Below, piece by piece: positions 36,650-45,589 of a stretch of 64,000 bases of DNA. The stretch comes from a bacterium. Lineage in GTDB: Bacteria > Desulfobacterota > Desulfocorpusculales > Desulfocorpusculum. The stretch covers positions 108,340 through 172,339 of the forward strand of contig JBBFLE010000007.1 of NCBI GenBank assembly GCA_037481695.1, read 5' to 3'. How positions within the stretch are numbered: position 1 is the first letter of the stretch; each line of letters starts with the position of its first letter. The position numbers and the translations under genes are program-made. The notes beneath the pieces were generated by a model, which was given only the letters and a program-made list of their open reading frames with translations, was not told where the DNA came from and searched no databases.

Positions 36650-37930
36650 TTGAACGTGCTGCTCATGGAGGTGAACCCCTACGTGCCAGCTTCCCTTCCC
36701 ATATCTTTGGGCTATCTGGCTTCGGTGCTGGGAAGGGAGGGACACAGGGTAAAGCTCTTGAACATAGGAGAGTCCACGGAACTCTCCGTGGCAGGACTGC
36801 AGAGCCTACTGGCCGAATTCAAGCCCGGGTTGGTGGGCATGGCCGCCTATCAGAGAAACATGCTGCTGCTCAAGGGACTATGCAGATTGATAAAGGAAAC
36901 GGAGCCTGGTACCAGAATCATCCTGGGAGGCCCTCAGGCCACATTCATGCCTTCGGAAGCCCTCAAGGAGCTGCCGGATGTGGACTTCATCTGCAGGGCA
37001 GAGGGGGAGATGGTCATAACAGAGGTGACCAGCGCTCTGGAATCAGGCTGCCTGGAAAAACCAGTAAGGGGTACCACCACAAGGCTCGCCTCTGACCACT
37101 GGGAGGATGGAGAAGAGATGGAGCCTCCAGAGGACTTGGACAAGTACCCATCTCCTTTCTTGGATCAGGTGCTAGATTTGCAGGAGCTGGAAGAGGCCAT
37201 ACTCTTGACCTCCAGGGGTTGCCCCTATGGGTGTGTTTTCTGCTATACCCCAAGGGCATGCAAAAGACGCATCAGGTACCACTCTGTGGAGCGTGTACTG
37301 GAAGAGATGACCTGGCTCAATGGAAAAGGTATAAGACGATTTTGGATGGCAGATCCCAGCTTTTCCTTCCAGAGGGAACGCACCCAAGAGATCCTGGAGG
37401 GGATCCTCAGAAGGGGTATTCATGCAAGCCTCTGGCTTGAGACCAGGGCGGACCTCGTGGACAAGGAGCTTTTGGCACTTATGGCCAAAGCAGGGGTCAG
37501 GGTGGTGGCCTATGGACTGGAGTCAGCCTCGCAGAGGGTCTTGGAGCTGCTAGGCAAAAGTATTTCCCTTGAGACTCTTGGCAGGGCCGTGAATATGAGC
37601 CGGAGCCACGGGCTTGATGTGGAGCTCTTCAGCCAGTACGGACTTCCTGGAGAGACCCAGCAAGATGCGATTATGACTCTGGAGTTTGTGCGCTCCCTGG
37701 TGCCCATACGGGGCAACACCAACGCACAGCAGATGAGGCTCTATTTTGGAGCTGCCTTGACAGATGACCCCGAGAGTTACGGCATACGTCCCCTGGACCG
37801 TGAGCGACCTGCCTACATCTCTGTGGGGGCCAGATATGAGACAAAATGGATGAGCGCAGAGCAGATACATCAAGTCCGGGATCTTTGGCAAGCAGCCTCC
37901 CTAGACGGTGGAAAGAGGATGGTATCTTGA
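36650..37930 (+). CDS. B12-binding-domain radical SAM protein
   Basis: 426 residues. An N-terminal cobalamin-binding Rossmann-like domain (~1-150: SLPISLGYLASVLGREGH, GLVGMAAYQRN, IILGGPQATF) precedes a radical SAM barrel with the cluster motif SRGCPYGCVFCY (CxxxCxxC), then ETRADLVDKELLALM and YGLESASQRVLELLGKS. Such enzymes often do methylations or ring chemistry. The likely start is TTG 36650, eight bases after GGAGGT. Its stop overlaps the start of a TPR protein gene by 4 bases (TTGA), so the two are coupled. Substrate unknown. Confidence 0.88.
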   Translation: MNVLLMEVNPYVPASLPISLGYLASVLGREGHRVKLLNIGESTELSVAGLQSLLAEFKPGLVGMAAYQRNMLLLKGLCRLIKETEPGTRIILGGPQATFMPSEALKELPDVDFICRAEGEMVITEVTSALESGCLEKPVRGTTTRLASDHWEDGEEMEPPEDLDKYPSPFLDQVLDLQELEEAILLTSRGCPYGCVFCYTPRACKRRIRYHSVERVLEEMTWLNGKGIRRFWMADPSFSFQRERTQEILEGILRRGIHASLWLETRADLVDKELLALMAKAGVRVVAYGLESASQRVLELLGKSISLETLGRAVNMSRSHGLDVELFSQYGLPGETQQDAIMTLEFVRSLVPIRGNTNAQQMRLYFGAALTDDPESYGIRPLDRERPAYISVGARYETKWMSAEQIHQVRDLWQAASLDGGKRMVS

Positions 37931-39630
37931 GTTCCCCAGTAAAAGCCATCAAAAGGGTCTATGTGATTTTAGATGAACCATTGCCAGAAAGAAAACCTTC
38001 TTTCCAGGCCCTGGATTTGATCTTTCCCTTCTTGAATCACCAGGCAGATCTGTATCTGGTGATAGAGGATCCAATCCTTTTGTTTGAGGATTTCTACGCA
38101 GTCTTGAACAGAGCGGCCAGGCTTTTGAGAAAACATGGAATACTGAGGCTTCAGCTACGGCCGGTGCATCCGGTCACGGCCCCAAGAGCAGGGGAGCTGG
38201 GGGATCTTTACCTGCTGGTATCGGCCCTTGCAAAACCCTTTCACCAGGAGGCATTGGCTCACCAGGTGGCCTCCAGATGGATGCTTTTGCCTGTACTTAG
38301 AGCCAGGTCAGAGGCCGAGGTGGAGCAGGCCCTGGAGCTTACTGCTTTGCTCAGGGAAAAGATGATATTGCCCAGCCTTAGCCTTCCGGCTTCCCCCAGG
38401 CTGGGACAGTGGGCTCAGAGACTTGATCTTGGCAAAGGCCGCCTTCTGTTGGAGGATCCAGGAGGGCCTCTGCAGAATGTTTTTTTCCATGATCTGCTGG
38501 ACGAGATGCTCTCTTGGTCTCTTTCCTCCAAGGGGGGGTTCTCTGTGGAGCCCTGCAGGTCTCTCATACTGGATGCTGGGAAAGCCCTGGCCCGGGTGTG
38601 CCCCTGGGATGAGTGGAGACCACTAGAAGATCTGGGAGAATTCCTCTGTGGGTTCAAGAGTCCCAAGAGCTGCTTGGAGTGCTGGGAGGAGCTTCCAGTG
38701 CAGATGGAAGATGTGATTCGATGGAACGGCCGGGAGGAGGAAGGAGGTAGAATTAGCCATCAGATGGGAGTGTTTGCCCTCAGTCGGGGGGATGTGAACA
38801 AGGCTCAAATGCATCTTAGGGCCGGGCTAGAGATGGCCAGATCCCCTCAGCTGAGATTTGAAAGCCTTCTTTACTTGGGGATCATCCAATTACAGCAAAG
38901 CAGGCTGGAGCAGGCCCATGAACTCCTGGAAGAGGCCCGAGAGCTCAATCCGGATTCTTCAGAGGCCCTGTATCAACTGGGAAGGTGTCATTTTGCCTGG
39001 AAGGACTACATAGAGGCCTCCCAATTCTTTGAAGAAGCGCTAAGGGCAGGGCCAGGGGAAGTGATCCAGGAGGATCTTCTGCTACAGTTGGCCATTTGTC
39101 ACATAAACCTGGAGGAATTCCAGGAGGCCTGGGAGGTTCTCAAGCAAACAAGGGCTGGCACGCCACCTGTGCTTTTTTATAAAGGTATGGCTCTTCTGGG
39201 CCAAGGTAAAATAGAGGAAGCCCTAAAGAGCTTCAAGAAGGCCCTCAAAGGGGGACCCGAAGCCGAGGACTTGCCCTCGGTGCTTTTCTACATTGCCCAT
39301 TGTTTGAAGGAAATGGGAAAGTTCAGGGAGGCCGTTACATGGCTGCAAAAGGCTTTGGAGGCAGATCCCCGAAGCTACGAAGCCTGGAACCTGCTGGGCT
39401 TTTGCCGTTTCAAGTTGGGGCTTCACCACCAGGCCATTGAGGCCTTCTTGAAAGCTCTTGAGATAAACCCAAGCTCTGCCATAGATCTGGCCAACATAGC
39501 AAGCAATCTGAGGGACCTGGGAGACAGGGAAGCAGCGGTGACTTGGTACAGGAGGGCCCTGGCCCTGGATCCCACCCTTGGCTTTGCCGCCCAAAACCTG
39601 CAAAGACTCTTGGAGGAATCCGGAAACTGA
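37927..39630 (+). CDS. TPR-repeat protein with N-terminal domain resembling a cluster-less radical SAM/SPASM protein
   Basis: 567 residues from a TTG that overlaps the previous stop. Residues ~1-260 have barrel-like alternating strands and helices but no CxxxCxxC motif. At 210-252 five cysteines (210, 225, 241, 249, 252) in the order C-x14-C-x15-C-x7-C-x2-C recall the SPASM auxiliary cluster region. Residues ~275-560 are at least seven TPR repeats (for example AWNLLGFCRFKLGLHHQAIEA), a protein-protein scaffold. Coupling to the radical SAM gene suggests it is that enzyme's partner or substrate carrier. The radical SAM ancestry is inference. Confidence 0.72.
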   Translation: MSSPVKAIKRVYVILDEPLPERKPSFQALDLIFPFLNHQADLYLVIEDPILLFEDFYAVLNRAARLLRKHGILRLQLRPVHPVTAPRAGELGDLYLLVSALAKPFHQEALAHQVASRWMLLPVLRARSEAEVEQALELTALLREKMILPSLSLPASPRLGQWAQRLDLGKGRLLLEDPGGPLQNVFFHDLLDEMLSWSLSSKGGFSVEPCRSLILDAGKALARVCPWDEWRPLEDLGEFLCGFKSPKSCLECWEELPVQMEDVIRWNGREEEGGRISHQMGVFALSRGDVNKAQMHLRAGLEMARSPQLRFESLLYLGIIQLQQSRLEQAHELLEEARELNPDSSEALYQLGRCHFAWKDYIEASQFFEEALRAGPGEVIQEDLLLQLAICHINLEEFQEAWEVLKQTRAGTPPVLFYKGMALLGQGKIEEALKSFKKALKGGPEAEDLPSVLFYIAHCLKEMGKFREAVTWLQKALEADPRSYEAWNLLGFCRFKLGLHHQAIEAFLKALEINPSSAIDLANIASNLRDLGDREAAVTWYRRALALDPTLGFAAQNLQRLLEESGN

Positions 39631-39638
39631 GAGATCTT

Positions 39639-40475
39639 TCAGTCCGGGAGCTGGAGCTCTTGGGTCTTATAAAGCTCCGGCCTTCTGTGCCTTAGGAAGT
39701 GGGCCAGGGGATGGTTTCTTACCCTGTGGATCTCCTTTGCTCTCAACAAGCCCACGGCCACTGCTTGATCCTCTGCAATTTGCCATGCCAGAAGCTTCCC
39801 TTTGGGATCAAAAATAAGGGATACCCCCGGGAATCTAAGACCTGCCCCGTTGCCACCGGCCTGGTTGCAGGCCAGCACGAAAACACCGTTGTCATAGGCA
39901 CGGGCGGGCATGAAGCGAAGCCATCTCTCCATCTTCTCCTTGGGGGATTCCCCCGGTGAGGCACTGGGAAAAAAAAGGATTTCGGCTCCATCCAGGGTAA
40001 GCTTAAGGGCCCACTCCGGGAAGTGAGCTTCGTAACAAAGGGCAACGGCCCCCAAAGCAGGACCTGCCTTAAAAATAGCCGAATCACCGCCTGGCGCAAA
40101 AACGGAAGCTTCCTGCGGGCTCAGGTGGGCCTTTCTGTAAACGGTAATCTGGCCTTGGGCAGAGATGGCCAGGTGGGTCAGGAAAAATCTGCCCCAAGAA
40201 GACTTCTCCATCATTCCCACAAGAAGAAAGACCTTTCTTGACAAGGATAGCTCTCTCAATCTGTCTATCCAAGGATTCTCCAGAGGCATTGCCCAACTCC
40301 TTGCCTCTTGCGGCCGGACCGAATAACCGGTCAGACATGCCTCTGGAAAACAAAGCAGCTCCACACCTTCCTCTGCAAGGGAATTCGCAATTACACTGAT
40401 GCCCGATACCACCGCCTCTGGGTTTCCTCCTGGGCAATTCATGGATATGGCTGCAACCTTCAAGTCCCTTTCCAT
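39639..40475 (-). CDS. Nitrilase-superfamily carbon-nitrogen hydrolase
   Basis: 278 residues. The Glu-Lys-Cys catalytic set is visible: Glu in LLCFPEACLTGY, Lys in YRKAHLSPQEASVF and Cys in VALCYEAHFPEW. The fold hydrolyses amides, carbamoyl compounds or nitriles; the substrate is unknown. ATG 40475 begins at the first conserved strand and lies 33 bases after the start point of a good promoter; an upstream TTG at 40538 would overlap that promoter. It is divergent from dsrA. Confidence 0.85.
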   Translation of the reverse strand: MERDLKVAAISMNCPGGNPEAVVSGISVIANSLAEEGVELLCFPEACLTGYSVRPQEARSWAMPLENPWIDRLRELSLSRKVFLLVGMMEKSSWGRFFLTHLAISAQGQITVYRKAHLSPQEASVFAPGGDSAIFKAGPALGAVALCYEAHFPEWALKLTLDGAEILFFPSASPGESPKEKMERWLRFMPARAYDNGVFVLACNQAGGNGAGLRFPGVSLIFDPKGKLLAWQIAEDQAVAVGLLRAKEIHRVRNHPLAHFLRHRRPELYKTQELQLPD

Positions 40476-40514
40476 GGGCCTAACCCCGGGCTGGCTCTGT
40501 TTCGAAGCAAAGGG

Positions 40515-40543
40515 ATTATATCTTGACAGTGAAGCCAAAACAA
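40515..40543 (-). promoter_or_regulatory. Promoter of the nitrilase-family gene
   Basis: On the minus strand TTGTTT (40543-40538) and a perfect TATAAT (40520-40515) are 17 bases apart. The site interleaves with the opposite-strand dsrA promoter at 40523-40551. Confidence 0.68.
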
Positions 40544-40551
40544 TTTATAAA
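40523..40551 (+). promoter_or_regulatory. dsrA: Promoter of the dsrABDN operon
   Basis: A perfect TTGACA (40523-40528) and TATAAA (40546-40551) with a 17-base spacer. It predicts a leader of about 215 bases before dsrA. The two divergent promoters share DNA, so RNA polymerase cannot occupy both together. Confidence 0.72.
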
Positions 40552-40772
40552 CTTATGTCCTTCTGTGGGATGATCTGGGTAGCCTCTGAACTGGATTCAG
40601 ATTAGAGGGCCAACCTGATAGGCAGCTATGCTTTTGATTTTTTTTGTGAAATCAAATGAAGGGGGGGAGGATCCTTAAGGCTAGGGCGGGAGACGTCGGG
40701 CACCTGGGTTTAGAGATGGTGCGCAGGCTGAGTCTGATTAAGGGGAGCATAAAGTATGGGAGGTGAATGAGG

Positions 40773-41972
40773 ATGGCGAAATCCGAGACCCCGTTGTTGG
40801 ATGAACTGGAAAAGGGGCCATGGCCCAGCTTCGTGAAGGACATCAAACGGGTGGCCGAACGAAAGCCCATGGCCAAGGATCTGTTGCGGCAGCTGGAGCT
40901 CTCTTACAAAGATAAGATCGGTCACTGGAAGCATGGCGGAATCGTGGGTGTGACAGGATATGGCGGAGGGGTGATCGGCCGGTATTCAGATCGTCCAGAT
41001 CTTTTCCCCAATGTGGCTCACTTCCACACAATGCGTATCAATCATCCTTCCGGATGGTTTTACACCACCAAAGCCCTTCGAACCATCTGTGATATTTGGG
41101 ACAGACACGGCAGCGGCCTGACCAATATGCACGGCTCCACAGGTGACATCATCTTGTTGGGGACCTTCACAGAACACTTGCAGCCTTGCTTTGACGAGCT
41201 TTCAGAGGCAGGGTTTGATCTGGGCGGATCTGGCTCTGCTCTTAGAACCCCCAGCGCGTGTGTTGGCCCTGCCAGGTGTGAGTGGGCCTGCTATGACACC
41301 CTGGATGCCTGCAATGACGTGACCCACGAGTTCCAGGACTACCTCCACAGACCCATGTGGCCTTACAAATTCAAGATAAAATTCTCCGGCTGTCCCAATG
41401 ACTGCGTGGCAGCCATAGCCAGGTCAGACCTGGCTGTCATAGGGACCTGGAGGGACAAGATAAGAGTGGATCAGGCCGCTGTGCAGGCATACGTGGCTGG
41501 CGAGATATCGCCTGCTGCTGGCGGTGGCGGCAAGAAGGCCAAGTTTGACATACAGAAGGATGTCATAGAGCTTTGCCCCACTCGCTGCATGGAGTGGAAT
41601 GGAAAGAAGCTCACGATCTACAACGATGACTGCACCCGCTGCATGCACTGCATCAATGTGATGCCCGAGGCGCTCAGGCCAGGGAAGGATACCGGAGTGA
41701 CCATCCTTGTGGGCGGCAAGGCACCTATTTTGGAGGGTGCTCTCATGAGCTGGGTTCTGATACCCTTCATGAAGTTCGAGAGCCCCTATCAGGAGTTCAA
41801 GGATCTGGCTGAGAAGATCTGGGAATGGTGGGATGAGAACGGAAAGATGAGAGAGAGGTTGGGGGAGGTCATAGAGCGCATGAGCATGAGGAAGTTCCTG
41901 GATGCCATGGGGCTTCCTGCTGTGCCCCAGATGGTCAAGACCCCGCGCTACAACCCCTACATCTTCTTCTAG
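40773..41972 (+). CDS. dsrA: Dissimilatory sulfite reductase alpha subunit
   Basis: 399 residues. With DsrB it forms the siroheme enzyme that reduces sulfite in the cytoplasm. The siroheme/[4Fe-4S] cysteines are in [11 protein letters not shown] and KFSGCPNDC. An inserted ferredoxin-like domain carries CPTRCMEW and [26 protein letters not shown] and the C-terminal RYNPYIF are typical. ATG 40773 is favoured: GGAGG lies 9 bases upstream, while ATG 40767 is too close to it. It is the first gene of dsrABDN. Confidence 0.98.
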   Translation: MAKSETPLLDELEKGPWPSFVKDIKRVAERKPMAKDLLRQLELSYKDKIGHWKHGGIVGVTGYGGGVIGRYSDRPDLFPNVAHFHTMRINHPSGWFYTTKALRTICDIWDRHGSGLTNMHGSTGDIILLGTFTEHLQPCFDELSEAGFDLGGSGSALRTPSACVGPARCEWACYDTLDACNDVTHEFQDYLHRPMWPYKFKIKFSGCPNDCVAAIARSDLAVIGTWRDKIRVDQAAVQAYVAGEISPAAGGGGKKAKFDIQKDVIELCPTRCMEWNGKKLTIYNDDCTRCMHCINVMPEALRPGKDTGVTILVGGKAPILEGALMSWVLIPFMKFESPYQEFKDLAEKIWEWWDENGKMRERLGEVIERMSMRKFLDAMGLPAVPQMVKTPRYNPYIFF

Positions 41973-42085
41973 GCCGATTGCTTTTGGGGCAAGTGGTAGC
42001 TGAGGCTGGGAAACGGCGAAAACAGAAAGTGAAACCCGTCATTACAAGGAGTTTGGCACGGGACATATCGAGGAGGTAAGCGCAA

Positions 42086-43153
42086 ATGGGTAAGACAGAC
42101 ATTGGTCCTCCGGATTTCCGAAATTTCCTTCCACCCATTATCAAGAAGAACTATGGCAAGTGGAAATACCATAGGATCCTGGAGCCTGGTGTTTTGGTGC
42201 ACGTGTCGGAAACCGGTAAGGAAGTTTATACGGTCAGGATGGGTTCGGGCCGCCTGGTCACGGTGGATTTCATAAGAGAGGTGTGCGACCTGGCTGACAA
42301 ATATTCCGATGGTTATCTACGCTTCACGAGCCGCCACAACGTGGAGTTTCTCTTGACGGACAAGAAGAAAATAGCTCCCCTGAAAAAGGAGCTGGCGGCC
42401 AAGGGTTGGCCCATAGGCGGCACGGGGCATTCGGTGACAAGCATAGTGCACACTCAGGGCTGGGTGCATTGCCACACGCCGGCCACTGACGCCTCGGGTG
42501 TGGTCAAGAGCGTCATGGACGAGCTTTTCGAGTACTTTGGCTCTCACAAGCTTCCGGCGCAGGTTAGGATAGCTCTGGCCTGTTGCCTTAACATGTGCGG
42601 GGCAGTGCACTGTTCTGACATTGCCATCCTGGGTGTACACACAAAGCTTCCTAAGGTGGATCACGAGACCTTGAGGAATGTGTGCGAGATTCCAACAACC
42701 ATAGCGGCCTGTCCTACAGGTGCCATCAGGCCCCATCCTGACAAGGAAAAGAAGAGCGTCATCGTGAATCCAGAAAGGTGCATGTACTGCGGCAACTGCT
42801 ACACCATGTGCCCAGCCATGCCTCTGGCCGATGGCGAGGGCGACGGGATCTCCATCTGGGTGGGAGGCAAGGTGTCCAATGCGCGGCACACTCCCATGTT
42901 CTCAAGGCTGGCCATTCCCTACTTGCCCAACAATCCTCCCAGGTGGCCAGAGGTCACATCGGCCATCAAGAACATCGTGGAAGTGTATGCAAAGCACGCC
43001 AACAAGTACGAGCGCATTGGAGAATGGATAGAGAGGGTAGGCTGGGAGAGGTTCTTCAAGCTGACAGGCATAGAGTTTACGCCGCTTCACATAGATGATT
43101 ACAAGCTTTCCACAACTACATTTAGAAACACCACACAATTCAAGTGGGGTTGA
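42086..43153 (+). CDS. dsrB: Dissimilatory sulfite reductase beta subunit
   Basis: 355 residues. It contains the siroheme-site cysteines [11 protein letters not shown] and the second group before [10 protein letters not shown], plus a ferredoxin-type insert [26 protein letters not shown] and [20 protein letters not shown] are characteristic of DsrB. A GAGGAGG site lies before the ATG. It follows dsrA by 113 bases; no hairpin with T run separates them, so they are co-transcribed. Confidence 0.98.
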   Translation: MGKTDIGPPDFRNFLPPIIKKNYGKWKYHRILEPGVLVHVSETGKEVYTVRMGSGRLVTVDFIREVCDLADKYSDGYLRFTSRHNVEFLLTDKKKIAPLKKELAAKGWPIGGTGHSVTSIVHTQGWVHCHTPATDASGVVKSVMDELFEYFGSHKLPAQVRIALACCLNMCGAVHCSDIAILGVHTKLPKVDHETLRNVCEIPTTIAACPTGAIRPHPDKEKKSVIVNPERCMYCGNCYTMCPAMPLADGEGDGISIWVGGKVSNARHTPMFSRLAIPYLPNNPPRWPEVTSAIKNIVEVYAKHANKYERIGEWIERVGWERFFKLTGIEFTPLHIDDYKLSTTTFRNTTQFKWG

Positions 43154-43156
43154 AAA

Positions 43157-43375
43157 ATGAGCAACGAGGAAGTCAAGCAGAGGATCCTGGCGTGGTTCCA
43201 AAGCCAGAAGAAGAGCCGGTTTTACATCAAGGATGTGGAAAAGGGTCTCTCGGACATCCCCAAGTCTGAGGTGAAGAAGGCTGTAAAGGAGATGATCGAC
43301 GAGAAGACACTCGAGTATTGGTCAAGCGGAAGCACCACCTATCTGATGCTTCCAGGAGCAAAAAAAGACGAGTAA
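43157..43375 (+). CDS. dsrD: DsrD, small winged-helix protein of sulfite reduction
   Basis: 72 residues, the usual length. The sequence (QRILAWFQSQKKSRFYIKDV, SDIPKSEVKKAVKEMIDE, LEYWSSGSTTYLMLPG) is the conserved DsrD winged-helix fold. It starts 3 bases after dsrB. DsrD is found mostly in organisms that reduce sulfite and is described as an activator of DsrAB, so its presence argues for the reductive direction. Confidence 0.96.
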   Translation: MSNEEVKQRILAWFQSQKKSRFYIKDVEKGLSDIPKSEVKKAVKEMIDEKTLEYWSSGSTTYLMLPGAKKDE

Positions 43376-43385
43376 ATCCAGGTGG

Positions 43386-43408
43386 GGGCAGGGCTCCAAG
43401 CCCTGCCC
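43386..43408 (+). other. Perfect hairpin between dsrD and dsrN
   Basis: GGGCAGGGCT (43386-43395) pairs exactly with AGCCCTGCCC (43399-43408) around a 3-base loop, starting 11 bases after the dsrD stop. No T run follows. A shorter stem GCCCC/GGGGC flanking GAGGAGAA lies about 45 bases later. It may block exonucleases, protecting dsrABD mRNA from decay relative to dsrN. Confidence 0.6.
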
Positions 43409-43489
43409 TGCTTGCTGGATCGGCGAGCCCCGGCTCCGAAGGGTGGGTCCCTGCCCCGAGGAGAAGGGGCTGTATTTCGAGGTGTATCC

Positions 43490-44908
43490 GTGGTTGGAAC
43501 ATGTCCGGGGCTCATAGTAGCCGGCCTGAGGGGAGGATCCGGAAAGACCCTCCTTACCATGTCCCTTATTGCCTGCTGGAAGGCCGGGGGCAGGTTGGTG
43601 GTTCCCTTCAAAAAGGGTCCTGATTATATAGATGCCGCCTGGCTGGCCGTGGCCTCCGGAAGACCTTGTTACAACCTGGATCCCTACTTGATGAGTCCTG
43701 AGCAGATTCTGGCAAGCTATGCACGTCGCACAGAGGCAGCTCAAGGGGCGGTGGTGGAGGGCAACAGGGGACTTTTCGACGGAGTGGATGAGCACGGCAC
43801 CTTCTCCACAGCAGAGCTGGCCAAGCTATTGGGGCTTCCGGTGGTGGTGGTTCTGGATGTTACCAAGACCACCCGTACGGCTGCTGCCATGGTCCTGGGG
43901 CTGAGGGCCATGGATCCAGAGCTGTGCATAGCCGGGGTGGTGCTGAACCAGGTTGGCAACTCCCGTCATGAGTCTGTTATCAGGAAGAGTGTGGAGCACT
44001 ATGGAGGCGTTGAAGTGCTGGGGGCCCTGCCCAGACTTAGGGATCTGGGACTACCTGAGAGGCACCTGGGTCTGGTACCACCGCCTGAGAAGGGGGATGT
44101 GAAGGCGGTCCTGGAGCGGGCAGCACAGAGTGTATCCAGGCATGTGGAAGTGGATGCCTTATGGGATCTGGCCCAGAAACATACCAGGGGGATCCCCCAG
44201 GTGCATCTTTACAGGGCCAAGAGGCAGGCATCCAGAGGTAGAGCCAGGTTGGGGGTAATAAGGGACGCGGCATTTCACTTCTACTATCCGGAGAACCTGG
44301 AGGCCCTGGAAGATGCAGGGCTTGAGCTTGTGGAGATAGACGCCATAAAAGATACTGGATTGCCCGAGGTGGATGGGCTTTACATGGGGGGAGGATTTCC
44401 CGAGATGTTTGCCTCAGCCCTGGCAGACAATCAAGGGCTCAGAAGGGAAATAAGGTCCTTGGCAGCCGAGGGTTTACCTATTTACGCCGAGTGCGGAGGG
44501 CTCATGTATCTCGGGGAAGGCATCCGGGCAGCCGGTAGGTCTTATCCCATGGTGGGGGCCCTACCACTTTGGACCGAGTTTACCGACAGGCCCCAGGGGC
44601 ATGGCTATACGGCCTTGGAGGCTGTGGTGGAAAACCCCTTTATTCCCAAAGGGGATATTCTCAGAGGACACGAATTCCACTACTCCAGGGTGGTCAGTCT
44701 GGAGGAATCCAAAGTTGAATTTGCCTTTGCAGTAAAAAGAGGCAAGGGCTTGGATGGACGAAGAGACGGTATAATGAGAAAAAACATCCTGGCGTCATAC
44801 ACTCATCTTCATGCTGTGAGTCGTGAAGACTGGGCGTGGCGCCTGGCCGGATGTGCTGTTGCCCGCAAGGCCTCGGCCCAAAGATCGGCCCTCAAAGCCC
44901 TTCCTTAA
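43490..44908 (+). CDS. dsrN: DsrN, cobyrinate a,c-diamide synthase-like amidotransferase (siroheme amidation)
   Basis: 472 residues. An N-terminal dethiobiotin-synthase-like domain with P-loop GLRGGSGKT is followed by a class I glutamine amidotransferase domain with VDGLYMGGGFPEMFA, the nucleophile cysteine in YAECGGLMYLGE, and RGHEFHYSRV. CbiA/CobB proteins amidate corrinoid side chains; the dsr-linked version amidates siroheme to the form used by DsrAB. GTG 43490 follows GAGGTG and gives the usual length; an upstream GTG at 43382 would run through the hairpin. It is the last gene before dsrC. Confidence 0.88.
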   Translation: MVGTCPGLIVAGLRGGSGKTLLTMSLIACWKAGGRLVVPFKKGPDYIDAAWLAVASGRPCYNLDPYLMSPEQILASYARRTEAAQGAVVEGNRGLFDGVDEHGTFSTAELAKLLGLPVVVVLDVTKTTRTAAAMVLGLRAMDPELCIAGVVLNQVGNSRHESVIRKSVEHYGGVEVLGALPRLRDLGLPERHLGLVPPPEKGDVKAVLERAAQSVSRHVEVDALWDLAQKHTRGIPQVHLYRAKRQASRGRARLGVIRDAAFHFYYPENLEALEDAGLELVEIDAIKDTGLPEVDGLYMGGGFPEMFASALADNQGLRREIRSLAAEGLPIYAECGGLMYLGEGIRAAGRSYPMVGALPLWTEFTDRPQGHGYTALEAVVENPFIPKGDILRGHEFHYSRVVSLEESKVEFAFAVKRGKGLDGRRDGIMRKNILASYTHLHAVSREDWAWRLAGCAVARKASAQRSALKALP

Positions 44909-44999
44909 GGGGGAGAGATTCCAAGGAGTTGCAAGTCCCAGGGGGGGACAATAACCAGATCGTGAGAGTCTGGAAAACAAAGGGTAAGGAGGACAGGAG

Positions 45000-45320
45000 A
45001 TGGCCACGATTGAGTTGGCAGGCAAGGCTTATGAGGTGGATGAGGACGGCTTTCTTCAGGAGCTAGATAAGTGGAGCCCTGAGTTCGCCCAGGCATTGGC
45101 TCCGGCAGAGGGTATAGAGGGTTCCCTCACAGAGGAGCACTGGAAGGTCATCAACTATCTCAGGGACTATTACAAGGAGTACGGGATCGCTCCTATGATC
45201 CGAAAGCTTTGCAAGGACACCGGTTTCAACCTCAAGAAGATCTATGAGCTCTTCCCCACGGGCCCGGCCAAGGGGGCCTGCAAGCTGGCAGGGTTGGCCA
45301 AACCCACAGGCTGTGTGTGA
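45000..45320 (+). CDS. dsrC: DsrC, sulfur-carrier protein of sulfite reduction
   Basis: 106 residues (DsrC/TusE family). The conserved C-terminal arm GACKLAGLAKPTGCV has both redox cysteines, Cys94 and the penultimate Cys105, ten residues apart, so it is a true DsrC able to form the trisulfide with sulfur from sulfite. Other blocks: YEVDEDGFL, LTEEHWKVINYLRDYY. An AGGAGG site precedes the ATG. A terminator follows it, and the substrate-reducing complex DsrMKJOP is encoded just downstream. Confidence 0.98.
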   Translation: MATIELAGKAYEVDEDGFLQELDKWSPEFAQALAPAEGIEGSLTEEHWKVINYLRDYYKEYGIAPMIRKLCKDTGFNLKKIYELFPTGPAKGACKLAGLAKPTGCV

Positions 45321-45331
45321 GGGCAAAGCCA

Positions 45332-45380
45332 AGCGGAGCCTCTGGCGCAGTGTTTCGGGGCTGGAGTGCTCCGCTTTTTT
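45332..45380 (+). terminator. Intrinsic terminator after dsrC
   Basis: AGCGGAGC (45332-45339) pairs perfectly with GCTCCGCT (45368-45375) across a 28-base loop, followed directly by a T run (45375-45380). It separates the dsrABDN-C unit from the dsrM unit. Confidence 0.78.
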
Positions 45381-45444
45381 GAGGCTCGCGGGGGCAGAGA
45401 AGCCGGGTCATCTATTGTCCAAACCTGCCTGAGCCGTTTTTCCC

Positions 45445-45473
45445 TTGACAAAGGAGCAAGGATCGACTAAATG
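45445..45473 (+). promoter_or_regulatory. Promoter of the rsbRD-dsrMKJOP unit
   Basis: A perfect TTGACA (45445-45450) with TAAATG (45468-45473) 17 bases downstream. The -10 is weak, which would suit an activated promoter. Confidence 0.55.
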
Positions 45474-45495
45474 GTGCACTCTGATCTTGCTCCTT
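45451..45495. promoter_or_regulatory. Long inverted repeat overlapping the dsrM-unit promoter
   Basis: AAGGAGCAAGGATC (45451-45464) and GATCTTGCTCCTT (45483-45495) are complementary with a single extra G, separated by 18 bases. The left arm fills the spacer right after the -35 box, and the right arm lies just past the start point, so the arms bracket the -10. This looks like an operator for a dimeric regulator. Confidence 0.6.
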
Positions 45496-45589
45496 AGGCA
45501 AAGCCGAGGCTGCAGAAGGCAGTGGCCCGTAGGCTTTGAAGAAGTTGACTCCCGGAGCCCGGATCCCCAGCGGAGAGCGGAACGGTTCT

